The notes beneath the pieces are model-generated. The model was not told the DNA's origin. It made no database searches and was given only the letters and a program-made list of their open reading frames with translations. This document shows, piece by piece, positions 10,278 to 21,240 of a stretch of DNA of 64,000 bases (position 1 is its first letter; the number at the start of each line of letters is the position of its first letter). The DNA lies in assembly GCA_004431415.1 (NCBI GenBank), contig QPMI01000079.1, forward strand, positions 62,001 through 126,000, read 5' to 3'. Source of the DNA: Cyanophora paradoxa. Taxonomy: Eukaryota > Glaucocystophyceae > Cyanophorales > Cyanophoraceae. Made by a program: the position numbers and the translations under genes.

Positions 10278-12238
10278 TCACTCGTACAGCAGCTTGGAGA
10301 GTATGCCGGGGTACCCCGAGACGCCCGCGAGCTCCGCGGTCGGCCCCGCCGGCCTCTCCGCGCAGTCCAGCGGCAGCGTCACCTTGGATGGGGCAGGGGA
10401 TGAGCGGGAGCGGTACGCGGGGAGAGGACGGGGCGGGGCGAAGGGGCACCTGCTCCCCCCGGACGATGGGGCGGGTGGCGTACAGGACGGGGCAGCAGGC
10501 GCCCGCCGCGAAGTACCTGGGGGTACGCCTCAAAGGCGTGAGGGGCGGGCAGGAAAGAGGGGAGGGGTACCGGAAGAATCGCGCGTTGGGCTTGTCGCTG
10601 CGGCGCACGAAGGCGGCGAGGGTACCCTCCGACAGCGCCGACACGACGGGCGCGGGGGCGGGCCCGCCCAGCTGATCTCCGCATTCCTGTACCCGCTCCC
10701 GTCAAAGATAGAAGAAAGAAAGAAAGAGGGGGTACCGCACCACAAGGTCAGTGTCATTTTCGGCACAGTCGTTGAGGAGTTCCGCCCGGTAGAGCCACAG
10801 CGGCTGCGCCTGCGGGGGGCGCCCGTTCATGCGGGCTCCGGGAGGGGGAGGAGGGAAGGGGCTGGGGGGGGGGGGGGGGGGTACGGGCCTCGAGATCGTT
10901 GTCGCGGTTGCCGCCGCCGCGGATGCTGAGGCGCCCGCCGTAGTGCGCCACGTACTCCCCCGGCGCAACGTCCCGCGCCGCGAAGGTCGCGTACCCCACC
11001 CCCTCCACCCACCCCAGCTGCGGGGTGCGCGCATCAGCCGAGCCGGGTGGGTGGGTGGGTGGGGCCGAGGCGGGGGGGTACGGCGGCGCACGACGAGGTT
11101 GTCCTCTTCGAGGCAGCCGGGGCCGCCGCGGAGGCGGGGGGCGACGGCGGTGCGGAGGGAGTTCTGCTGGTCCGGCGACAGGTCGGGCCAGTCGGCCGCC
11201 GTGCTCTCCAACCGCGTCCGCAGCAGGTAGAGCAGGTACTGCATCGTACCCCGCCACCCGGGGAGCAGACGGAAGGGGCGCCCCAGCCGCCCCGCGATCT
11301 CCGCCTCGGCCTCGGGCACGGAGAGGGAGCGGATCTCGTCCGAGGCTGGGTCGTAGAGGCGGACGCGAACGGCGGCGAGGGGCGCGCGGGGCGGGGCGAA
11401 AAGGGCGCGGAGGCAAGAGACGGGCCCGTCGGACACGAAGCTGAAGAAGCCGCCGGAGAAGGCTGTTGGCCGCCGGCTGATCTGCTCCGGGACGAGCTGG
11501 GGGGGCGCGTGCTGCATCGCGAGGCGAACGATCTCCGGCTCGTTCGTCTGCGCGCGGCGCCGCGTGAGCGCTGCAAAGGCGAGGGCGAGGGCGAGGGCGG
11601 AGGGGCGCGCGAGGTAGGCGAAGTGGGCGGGGGACCACGGCGTCCACTCGTTCGCCAGCGTCGTCCAGGCCATCAATGGGTCCGGGTGCGCCTCAAGCAG
11701 CGCCCTCGCCCACTCCACGCTGCCCGCCCCGTTCGCTCAGCCGCCGGCCGTGGCCGCAGGGAGCGCCCGATCGATACCGAGCGGTGCGCACAACCCTCTC
11801 ATGACCGCGATGTGCAGCGCGGTGTATCTGCGGCGCGAAGCGCTCTCAGCGATCGAGCGGCTCGCAAACACGCCGGCGCCAATCGCACCTGTGGAGCGGA
11901 AGCCATGCTATCGACGGGTGCATGTTCTGCGCGAGGGCCAAGCTCTAGCTTTCCCGCGCAGAGCGTTTCTTCGGCGGGAAGAGAGGCACCGGGTCGTTAG
12001 TGAGGTCGGCGCGCCAATTCGCGTAGTTAGTGATCATGGCCTGCATGGCGCGCTTGTGCTTTGTGGAGAACTTCGGTATAGGCTTCGTGGGCACGGGGCT
12101 CTTAAAGAGCTCCTCGAAGACAGGGTGCAGGCGCTGCTTTGCTTCATGCTTGTAATCGCCAGAGAGCCGCATTTCCACACGGATGATGTACGCCGCCTCG
12201 AAAGAGAGCGCTTTCACTAGCTCCTCGCTGATGGCCAT
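10278..12238 (-). CDS. Ankyrin-repeat SET-domain protein (putative lysine methyltransferase)
   Basis: The gene starts at the ATG at 12238. Exon 1 (MAISEELVKALSFEAAYIIR, ending FPPKKRS) is followed by a 33-nt GC-AG intron (11959-11927), a short exon (NMHPSIAWLPLH) and an ankyrin repeat split by an intron: YTALHIAVMRG, then FVEWARALLEAHPDP and WTPWSPAHFAYL. A middle domain with GGFFSFVSDGPVSCLRALF follows. The SET module begins LGWVEGVGYATFAARDVAPG and EYVAHYGGRLS, matching the GxGxxA..dI..Ge..xeYxGe start of SET domains. It continues through FVRRSDKPNARFF, YATRPIVRGEQ and ends GILSKLLYE at 10278. SET domains transfer methyl from AdoMet to lysine. The usual NHSCxPN box is here RRSDKPNA, so activity is uncertain. 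It is head to head with the ARF-GEF gene. Confidence 0.7.
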
Positions 12239-12521
12239 GTCTGCTGGGGCGAACGTCGCCTGCGCGCCGTGTGATCCAACGGGGTGCGATCCCCGGCGAG
12301 CGCGGCTGGGGTGCGATCCCCGGCGAGCGCTGCTGACGGGCGGCTGAGGCTCCTCGCGGCGCTAACACCGTGAACCACCAGACGGCGACGTACACGCGGC
12401 CTGGCGCTCGCCGGAACTGCCTACTCGGCTCGCAGTCACTTCGCAGCAGTCTTCGCTCAGAATTTCGAAGGGGGTTACAGACGTTTCTTGGTTCAGTGGA
12501 GGGTACAGCGCGAGCGGCAGC
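12239..12521. promoter_or_regulatory. Shared divergent promoter region of the SET and ARF-GEF genes
   Basis: Only 283 bp separate the two start codons. The interval holds an exact tandem repeat of a 20+ bp GC-rich unit (see next entry). No TATA box is evident. Promoter role is inferred from position. Confidence 0.45.
12281..12334. repeat. Two-copy 27-bp tandem repeat between divergent genes
   Basis: Units at 12281-12307 and 12308-12334 share GGGGTGCGATCCCCGGCGAG followed by CGCGGCT or CGCTGCT. Each contains the imperfect inverted repeat GGGG-TGCGAT-CCCC, so it could be a doubled protein-binding site or a simple slippage product. Confidence 0.7.
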
Positions 12522-15500
12522 ATGGCCGGCGCCTTGGCCCCCCTCATCCATGGGGAGGTCGGCATGCTGCTGGCCGTGATGCGGTCCAACAACAGGTGGA
12601 GCCTGGGCAGTCGGCAGGTTCGAGCTCCCGCCGCCCGCCATGTCGCGCCTCGCCTCACGCGGCGCAGAACCGCGATAGCTCTGCTGAGCCGGCGCTGGTC
12701 CGAAACCTCAAGAAGGTCCGCGACGTCGTCTCGGTAGAAAGTGAGTGTCCCACCGCCCGTCCCGGAGTCATGCCTCTCTGACGGGCATCCCGCGTGCCGC
12801 CGCAGATGCACTCACGGAATTGGAGCCGCTGGAATACCTCAAGGCGTTTCTGGACATCATTCGATCCGACCAAACGAGCGGGCCCATCACGCTCGCCGCC
12901 CTCAACTCCGTCTACAAATTCCTCACTACAGGCGTCGTTTGTGCGATCGAATCCGCGCCTAGCTAAGCTCCGCGGCGTGCTGAGGCAGGGCGCAGCCCCG
13001 AACAACGCCCACATCGTGGACACAATGGCAGCCATCTGCGAGTCGGTCGCGCGGTGCAGATTCGAGGGCACAGACGCGAGCGCGGATGAGGTGGTCCTGC
13101 TCCGCATCGTGCAGGTCCGTGCACCCGCTGCGTTCCCACCGTCACCCCTGAGCGGTCCCTGCAGACCCTGCAGGCCGCCGTTCAGTGCAGCGCCGGCTGC
13201 TTCCTCACAGATGCAGCCATCATAGAGTGCGTGCAGAGCATCTACCGGATCAACCGCTCGAGCCGCTTCTCCGGTGCCGGCTGCCGCCGTCGCCGCCGCG
13301 CCGCACCGACGCACGCCGCTCACGCGGCGCAGAGCTGCTCCGCAAGTCGGCCGAGTTTGCTCTGACGGAGATCCTGAAGACTGCGTTCGGAAGGCGCGGC
13401 GCCCTCCCTTCTGCTTCCTTTTCCGGCCTCATTTCGGCGCGGCCCACAGGCTGGAAGACCTGGTGAGGGAGAAAGAGCGACAGGCGGAGCTCCAGACGAC
13501 CGTGGAGGCCGCAGAAGCCTCCGCTGAAGATCCGGAGTCGGCGCGTAGTGCGTTTGCGGTCCCTTCCGGCCCGCCGGCCGCCACTGTCTCCGCCCGCCCC
13601 GCCGACGGCGCGCGCGCAGTGCTCCGCAGCATTCTGGAGCGAAGCGAGTCGTTCAATCTGACCGGATCGCGACCCGGCCGGCCGTCGGGGAGCCCGAGGG
13701 CGGATCCGGAGGGGAAGGACGCGGCGCAACGTTCCCCCAAGTCGGAAGGGGGCCAGGGGAGCGCGGCGCCCTCGCCCGCACCGCCGCCCGCACCGCCGCC
13801 GACGCCGGCGCCGGAGCAAGGGGCGGGGGACTCGGCGCGGGCTTCGCCGGCTCCCGAGGCGCGCGCAGGGGTCGTGAACGAGGCTCGGCCCTCGCCCTCG
13901 CCGCCGCCGGAGCCCCGCGTCTCCCCCCGGCAGCAGCAGCAGGAAGCCCGCGCCTCCCCTCCGCCGCCGCCGCTGGCGCCGCCGGCGCCGGCCAAGCCGC
14001 ACGCCGCGACGCCCGTGCCGACCTCGGGATCGGACCGGATCACGCCCCTCCCGCACTCGGCGTCGAGCCCGGCCATCGCAGACGCGGCCCGGCGGACCTC
14101 CTTCAAGGCCCAGCTGCCGCCGCCGCCCGCCAGCGGCGACGACGCCGGCGGCCCCAAGGGCCCCTACGGCCTTTCCTCCATCGCCGAGATCTTCCGGTGC
14201 GCGTGCCCTCAACGCCCCGCGCGGAGGCGGTCGCCGATCCCCGCGCCAGGTTCCTCGTCTCTTGCTCGGCGGAGGGTACCCTGGCGGCGGGCGGGGCCGG
14301 GGGCGCGGGGGCGGCGGCGGCGGGCGGGGCGCACCACCCGGAGGACCTGCGGCTGCTGGGCCTGCAGCTGGTGGCCGCGGCGCTCGAGGCGGCCGGCCCC
14401 GCCGTCGTGCGCGCCGACCGCATGCTGGACCTGCTCCGCAACGAGCTGCCGCGCGCCATCATGCAGGTGCCCCCTGCCCCCGCTCTCCCCCCCTTCTCGC
14501 TCTCTCTCCCCCCGACGGGAGAGCAGAACACGCGGACGGAGAGCAACGCGCTGCTGGCGGCGGCGCTGCGGGCCTTCTCCGCGCTTGTCTCGGTCGCCTG
14601 GCCCGAGCTCAAGCTCCAGGTCGAGTTCTTCGTCTCCCAGGTCCGCCCGCCCGCCCAAGGCACTTGTTTCTTCGGGCCCTCCAGCGCGGGTCCGTGCTGA
14701 CGGGGCGGGCGGGCGCGCCGGGCCCGCCGGCGGCAGGTGTACCTGCGGCTCTTCGACAACAAGCACGTGACGTACGAGCAGCAGGAGCTCATCCTGGAAT
14801 CCCTCGTCGACCTCTGCCGCGACCGCGACGGTGCGCGCCCCGCGCCATCTCGGATTGAGGTCGCGAGGAGCGGGCGGGCGGGCGCCTGACGCGGGCGGGG
14901 CCGGGCCGCCGGGCCGCAGTGCTGGCGGACATGTACGTCTCGTACGACTGCGACCTGCAGCGCTCCAACCTCTTCGAGGCGCTCGCCAAGTTCCTCGCCA
15001 AGAACGCCTTTCCCGTCAGGTCCGTCCGTGCCCCGGGGCCGCCCCAGGGACCCTCCTCCGCGGGGCGCCGCTGACGGAGGCCCCCTCGCACGCACTGCAG
15101 CGGCCCGCTGCAGACGGTGCACGGGCAGTGCTTCGACGGCCTCCTCGCCGTCGTCTCGCGCCTGGCGGCGCACGCGGCGGCCGCCTCCGTGCTCCCCACG
15201 CGGGCCCCCTCGGCGGCGCTCTCGCCGGCGAGCTCGGGCGGGGACGAGGCGGCGGCGCAGCAGCCGCTGGCGATGCTGCGGCGGCAGCTGCAGGGCGGGG
15301 CGCCCCGGTCGGGGGAGGCGCTGTACCGCCAGAAGCAGCTGAAGCGCAAGTTCGGGGCCTGCGCGGACGCCTTCAACCGGGACGCCAAGAAGGGCCTCGA
15401 GATGCTCGTCTCGCAGGGCCTCGCCTCGGACCCCCTGACGCCCGAGGCCGTCGCCGCCTTCCTGCGCTTCACCCCGGGCCTCCAGAAGCGCCTCGTCGGC

Positions 15501-18099
15501 GACTACCTCGGCGAGAACGAGCCCTTTGGTGACCCCGCCCCGCCCCGCCCGTCCCTGCCCTCCCTTCTTACGTCTGCGACGAGCCCCCTTGTACTAGTAT
15601 GAGTGTTGGAGTTAGCGCCCAGCTTGACTCGTACATAACCAGCTCTAGCCCCTGCCCCCCGCCGCCCCCCTCTGACCGATGGCCCGCCGCGCAGTGCTGG
15701 CGGTGCTGGCGGCGTTCGCGCGCTCGTTCGACTTCGCGGGGGAGAAGCTGGACGAGGCGCTGCGGCTCTACCTCGAGGCCTTCCGCCTCCCCGGCGAGGC
15801 CCAGAAGATCGACCGCATCGTCCAGGCACGCCCCGGCCCCGCCGCACGCGACCGCCCCGCTGTTCTTTCTGAGGCGGCCCGCGCCGCGCCGCAGGCGTTC
15901 GCGGACCGGTACTACGAGCAGAACGCGGGGGCGACGGCCTACGCGAACTCGGACGCCTGCTACACGCTCACCTTCTCCCTCATCATGCTCAACACCGACC
16001 AGGCGCGCGCGCGCGCGAGCGCACGGGCGCCCGGGGCGCGACGGGGCGCCGGGGGCGCCGTGCTGACGGCGGCGGCGAGCAGCACAACCGGACGATCAAG
16101 AAGAAGATGACGGTGGAGGACTTCGTGAAGAACAACCGGGGCATCAACGGCAGCGGCGACGTCCCCCGCGACGTCCTCGAGGAGATGTACCGCGTGCGCC
16201 GCCGGCCGAGGGCGGGGCGAGGGGCGGCGGGGGCGGCGGGGGCGGCGGGGGCGGCGGGGGCGGGAGCGGAGGGCAGCTGCTCGCTCGCCCCCGCGTCCGC
16301 CGGCGGCCAAGGGCGGGGCGGTCGTAACTCGGCCGGATGCTCGCTCGCTTCCGTTCTCCAGGCCGGCCGCGTCGGGCGGGGCAGGGCGGGCGTGGGCATC
16401 GCTTATCTACCCTTCTTAAGCGGGGCTCCGCCGCCGGCGCCGACTCGCGGCCCCCGCAGAGCATCTCGACGAACGAGATCAAGCTCTCGGACGAGCAGGC
16501 CGCCGGCGAGGCCCTCACGACCGCCCGCTGGCTCGAGACCATCAAGAAGGCCGCCACCGCCGGCCCCCTCGCCCCCCCGCCCCCGGGGGCCCCCCTCCAC
16601 CTCCGGTCCGTCCTACCCCCCCACTCTCTCTTCCCCCCCGACGCTCTGCGCTCAGGGACATGTTTCTGCTGGTGTGGGCGCCGGCGCTGAGCGCCCTCTC
16701 CGTCATCTTCGACGTCTCCGGCGAGTCCAGCGCCCTCGACAAGGTATCCCCCCCCCCCCCCCCCTTGCCTTCGCCCCTCGGCTGACCCGCGCTCCGCTTC
16801 GCGCAGTGCGTGACGGGCTTCCACCGGCTGGCGTCCCTCGCGGGGCGCCTGCGCTCCGCTGAGGCCCTCGACGCCATCGTCACCACCCTCGTGCGCTCCG
16901 GCGGGCGCGCGGGCGGGCGGGCTAGAATTAGGCGGGTGGAGGATCAAAGGCGGGGCGGGGCGGGGCGGGGCGGGGCGGGGCGGTTGCCACGCAGCCCGCT
17001 CTAGTCGTGACGTGCCGCAGGTCAAGTTCACGGGCCTGCTGGGGAGCACTGCGGAGGCGCGCCCGGCCCTCCGCGCCCTCGGCCGCAACCACAAGGCCCA
17101 GGTCCCCTTAGGCCGACCACAAGGCCCTCCTCGGCCCCTCCCCTCTGAGGCGCCGCGCAGCTGGCGTGCGCGGCGCTGCTGCGGGTCGCCCGCGACAACG
17201 GCGACTCCCTCTGCGAGGGCTGGCGCTCCGTGCGCCGTACCCCCCTGCCCCCTCCCCCCCACCACCGCTCACCCCTGCTCGCTCAGGTGGTGGACGTGGT
17301 CGTGCGCCTGCGGAAGCTGGACGCCCTCCCCCAGTTCCTCGAGGTCCGCCCGGCGCTCCGCCCCGCCCCCGCCCCGCCCCGCCTCAGGCCTAGACTAGAA
17401 GCGGCGGGGCCTCCGGCCCCTTTTTCTGAGTTGCCCCAGATGGGGGACCTGCTGGACGACGAGGCGAGGGCGCGGGAGGAGGAGGAGGCGGGGCGGCGCC
17501 GCGCCGCGGAGGCCGCCGCCGCCGCCAAGGCCGCCTCGGTCTCCATCTGGTCCTACATCGGCCTCCAGGTGCCCGGGGGCGCCCCCGCGCCGCCTCCCTT
17601 GGCCCTTCTTCTTAGCTTGTCTTGGAGCTTCGACTCCTTCGAGTTCGTCGTTCAGCGCCCCCCGTCGCTCACCTTAGCTCTTCTGAGCTCTTCCAAGCGC
17701 CGCCGCCGCCGCCGCCGCCGCCGCTGAGAGGGCGCCCCTCGTCGCTTCCCTCAGTCGGAGCCGACGGTGGAGGAGCCGACGGAGGAGGAGCTGGAGGAGG
17801 AGCGCAAGGCGCGGGACTTCGCCGCCGCCTGCCGCGTCCACGACCTCTTCGCAGACACCAAGTGCGAGGGGGAGGAGGGAGGGGGAGGGGGAGGCCTAGG
17901 TCGTGAGGGCTGGATGGATCTAAGAGCGCCCGGCGCGGGAGGCCTAGGCGCGGGAGGCCGGGGGTGGAGCTGAGGGCGCCCGGCCGGGCGGCGCAGGTTC
18001 CTGCAGGCGGACTCGCTCACGTTCCTCGTGAAGGCCCTCATCCTCGCGGCGCTCCGCTCCGGCGCCCCCCCGCCGGCGCCCGCCCCCGAGGCCGCCCCC

Positions 18100-18146
<47 letters not shown>

Positions 18147-20519
18147 GCGGGGCGCCTCGCCGGCCCCCGCCCTCCCCGCCCCCGAGATCGAGCCCGACAC
18201 CGGCATCTTCTGCCTCGAGCTCCTCGTTGAGCTGACCCTCCGGTACCCCCCTCCGCTACCCCCCCCCCCCACCCCCCTGCCCCGCCCCGCCTCGCACGTC
18301 TAACCGAGAACAGGAACCGCGACCGGATCACGCTGGTCTGGCCCTTCGTGCACGACTTCGTCTCGGGGATCATCGCCTCGCAGGTCCGGGTTCCGCTCCC
18401 CGCGGCGCCGTTTCGCAGGGGAGGAGGGCTGAGGCCGCCCCGCCCCGCCCCGCCCACCGCGCAGCCGCAGCCCTCGCTCCTCCTGCAGCGCGCCGTCGTG
18501 GGGGTACTGCGCGTCTGCGTCCGCATGCTCCACAAGGAGGAGGTGCCGTACCCCCCTCGCTACCCACCGCCCCCGCCGCGACTCGAACCGGGGTCGCGCA
18601 GGTCATGGAGGACATGCAGCGCTCGCTGGAGCTCGTGGCCGCGCTGGAGGGGCCCCGCGCCGCCGCCCTCGCCGACCGCATCGCATTCGGTACCCTCCAG
18701 GTGCCCCCGTACCCCCCGACCCCTCCTTCCCCCGCGTCCGCACGACCCGAACCTCGCGTGCCCCGCAGGTCGTGAAGGCGAACGCCCCCTACCTCGCCTC
18801 GACGGGCGCCTGCTGGGGGGTACTCCTCTCCCTCGTCGGTGCCCAGGTGATCTCGTAGCCCCCCGCCGGCTCCTCGTCCCGGCTGAGGGACGGGGCGGCA
18901 GGCGCGGCGGGGCGCGCCGTCGGGGGCGGCGGGGCACGCGTTCGAGGCGCTGCAGCTGCTCCTGCTGGCGGACGCGCAGGGCGGGGGCCCCGTCGCGCCG
19001 CCCTCGCCGGCCGCCCTCGCCCCCTGCCTCGCCTCCATCGGCGCCTTCGTCGAGAGCGACGTCGGCGGCCCCGCCCGCTCCGTCGCCGCCCTCGACCTCC
19101 TCGGCTCCCTCAACGCCGCCCTCTCCGCCCCCGCCGCCCCCGCCCCCTCCCCGTCCTCCTCCTCCGCCCCCGCCGGGGGACCCTCCTCCTCCTCCCTCCG
19201 CTCCCTCTCCGCCCCCCCCGTCGACGTCGAGAACATCCCCGACGCCAGCTCCGGTACCCCCGCCTTCCCGCGCACCCGCGCCCCTCCCCGACCCACGAAT
19301 CGCGTACCCCCGCAGAGTACGAGGAGGCGTGGCTCGCGGTGCTGCAGGCCATCGCGGCCGCGTGCGGCGACCCGCGGACCGAGGTCCGCGACCACGCCGT
19401 CGCCCTTCTCCAGGTCACCCCGTACCCCCCGCCCCCACGACCGCGGCCCCTGAGCCGGGGTACAGCACGCGCTGCTGGCGGCGGACGCGGACGCGACGCG
19501 GCGGCTCTCGGCCTCCGCCTGGCGCCACTGCTTCGACCGCGCCCTCTTCCCCGCCATCACCTCCCTGCTCCAGGTGCCCCGCCCCCGCCCCACCGCTGTG
19601 ACCCGTACCCCCGGCCGACGCGCGCGCGCGTACCCCGCAGATATGGGACGACATCCGCGACTACACGCTCCCCACGGGCCTCTCCAAGGTACCCCTCTCT
19701 TCGCCCCTCCCGATCCATCCCTCCGGGGCTGCCGGGCACCGACTCGGCGTGCGCAGGAGGGCGCGGCGGCCGCGCAGGCGAACTACGCACGGGTGCGGGG
19801 GTCTGTCGAGCGCACCCTCAACCGCTCCGCACAGCTCCTCTGCAAGGTGCCGCCCCGCCCCGTCTGCCCGCCCCGCGCCGCCCCGCCCCGCTGGGGGCTC
19901 ACGCGCCCCGGCGCAGTGCTTCCTCCAGCACCTGCACCGCGTCGCCGGCCTTTCCGACTTCCACGGTGCGCAGCCCGGGCTCTAATCCGCGCAGCGCCCG
20001 TTCTGACCTTGACGCGCCCCGCCGCAGTCCTCTGGCTCTCCCTCCTCCACTTCCTCGAGCGGCTCCTCCGGGCCGGCAGGTCCGCGCCCGTACCCCCTGT
20101 CTGGGCCCCGTACCCCCTCGAGCTGCCGCGCAGCGGGGCCAAGGAGAACCTGCTGGCCGAGGCCGTGCCCGAGCAGACCAAGGTTCGACTCCGCGCGGGA
20201 CCGTTGTCGCTCCCCGGCGCCCTGCCCCGCGCCGCCCCGCCCCGCCGACGCCGGAGCAGAACATCCTGCTCGTGATGATGTCGTCGTACCTGCTGGTGTA
20301 CCCCCCCTCGACGTCGGTGCAGCACCGGCTGTGGGACGTCACGTGGCCGGCGCTCGCCTCCTTCTGCCCCCACCTCAAGCTCGAGCTCTTCCCCGACTCC
20401 GAGGCCGCCCCGGGTACCCCCGCTCGCTATCCCTGTACCCCGTCGCGCAGCGGCCTGCTGACGCGGGCGCAGCGGCCCCCGCGCGGAGCCCGGCGCCCCC
20501 GCCGCAGCCCGTCTCGTGA
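12522..20519 (+). CDS. GBF1-like: GBF1/GNOM-type large ARF-GEF (Sec7 domain)
   Basis: A nucleotide exchange factor for ARF GTPases that drives COPI coat recruitment at the Golgi/ER interface. The N-terminus (MAGALAPLIHGEVGMLLAVM, then NNRWSLG) and NSVYKFL belong to the DCB region. HUS-like exons lie at about 14250-15020. Sec7 runs about 15340-16500: KRKFGACADAFNRDAKKGLE, GDYLGENEPF, SFDFAGEKLDEALRLYLEAF, the catalytic-Glu motif FRLPGEAQKIDR, then FSLIMLNTDQ and HNRTIKKKMTVEDFVKNNRG. HDS regions follow (LLVWAPALSALSVIFDVS; WPALASFCPHLKLELFPDSE). A 15-codon polyglutamine lies at 18103-18147. The last exon ends PPPQPVS, TGA at 20517-20519. About 30 small exons; the intron splitting Sec7 at 16003-16082 has a GC donor and a CTGAC branch site. 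A long Pro/Ser-rich insert sits at 13690-14120. The final exons are duplicated at 25.2-26.7 kb. Confidence 0.88.
18103..18147 (+). repeat. CAG/CAA repeat encoding polyglutamine in the ARF-GEF gene
   Basis: Fifteen glutamine codons, mostly CAG with two CAA near the 3' end, lie in frame between a Pro/Ala linker and RGASPAP. It is a likely length-polymorphic linker within the C-terminal HDS part. Confidence 0.85.
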
Positions 20520-21240
20520 GCGGCCTCGATTCTTCCCCCCTCCCCCTCCCGTGTCCCCACCCCCCTTCCAGTTCCTGGAACCCGCCCCCCAGCCTGCACT
20601 CTCGCATGTTCTTTAAATTTGAAGTCCGCCAGAAGTGAATCATGATCAGGGCCAAGTCGATCGCGAGGCCGGGACGAGCGAGGCCAGCAGAAATATTAAT
20701 GCAGATGTAGAGCAACATGGCCAGACGTCGACCTAGCATATATACCTCATCATCAGCAGCTATAGCTGTCCGAGCTTTTTTTTCGGTACTTATCCGTACC
20801 CCTCATACCAGTGCCGGAGCACTGCTAGCGCTGGAGCTCACTAGACAGCATTGCACGTGCCAGCAGCGCCGCGCGCGGCGGTCGTGAGCATGCGCACAGC
20901 ACCGGACCCGCGCCTGCAGCGATCAGCGGCCATATTCCGCGTCAATCGCCCACCTCGCCCGCTTTCGCAATGGCTGCGGAGGGCTCGCGGGAGCGCTGAC
21001 TACGAGAGAAGGCTGGCCGCATCCGATCCATACCGCAGACGAGCTTTTTTCAAGTGCGATAGGCGGCGGACGCGATTCTTCTTCTGCTTCTCTCGACAAG
21101 ACCGAGAGCTGCGGCTGCCGCGCGCCCCCGCGGCCGCTCCACAAGATCGGGGGGGCTTTTTCAACAGCATCGTGTGCGTTCCAACTTCCAACGCGCCTAA
21201 ACGCTTCGCGCATCGTCGTTGACAGGTCGGAGCGACTAAC
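20520..21240. other. Intergenic region between ARF-GEF and acidic F-box gene
   Basis: The first 157 bp after the ARF-GEF stop are repeated after the duplicate at 26521-26672, so the duplication includes 3' flanking DNA. The rest has short palindromic strings and no convincing exon. The last 200 bp before 21241 should hold the promoter of the next gene; no clear core element is seen. Confidence 0.5.
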
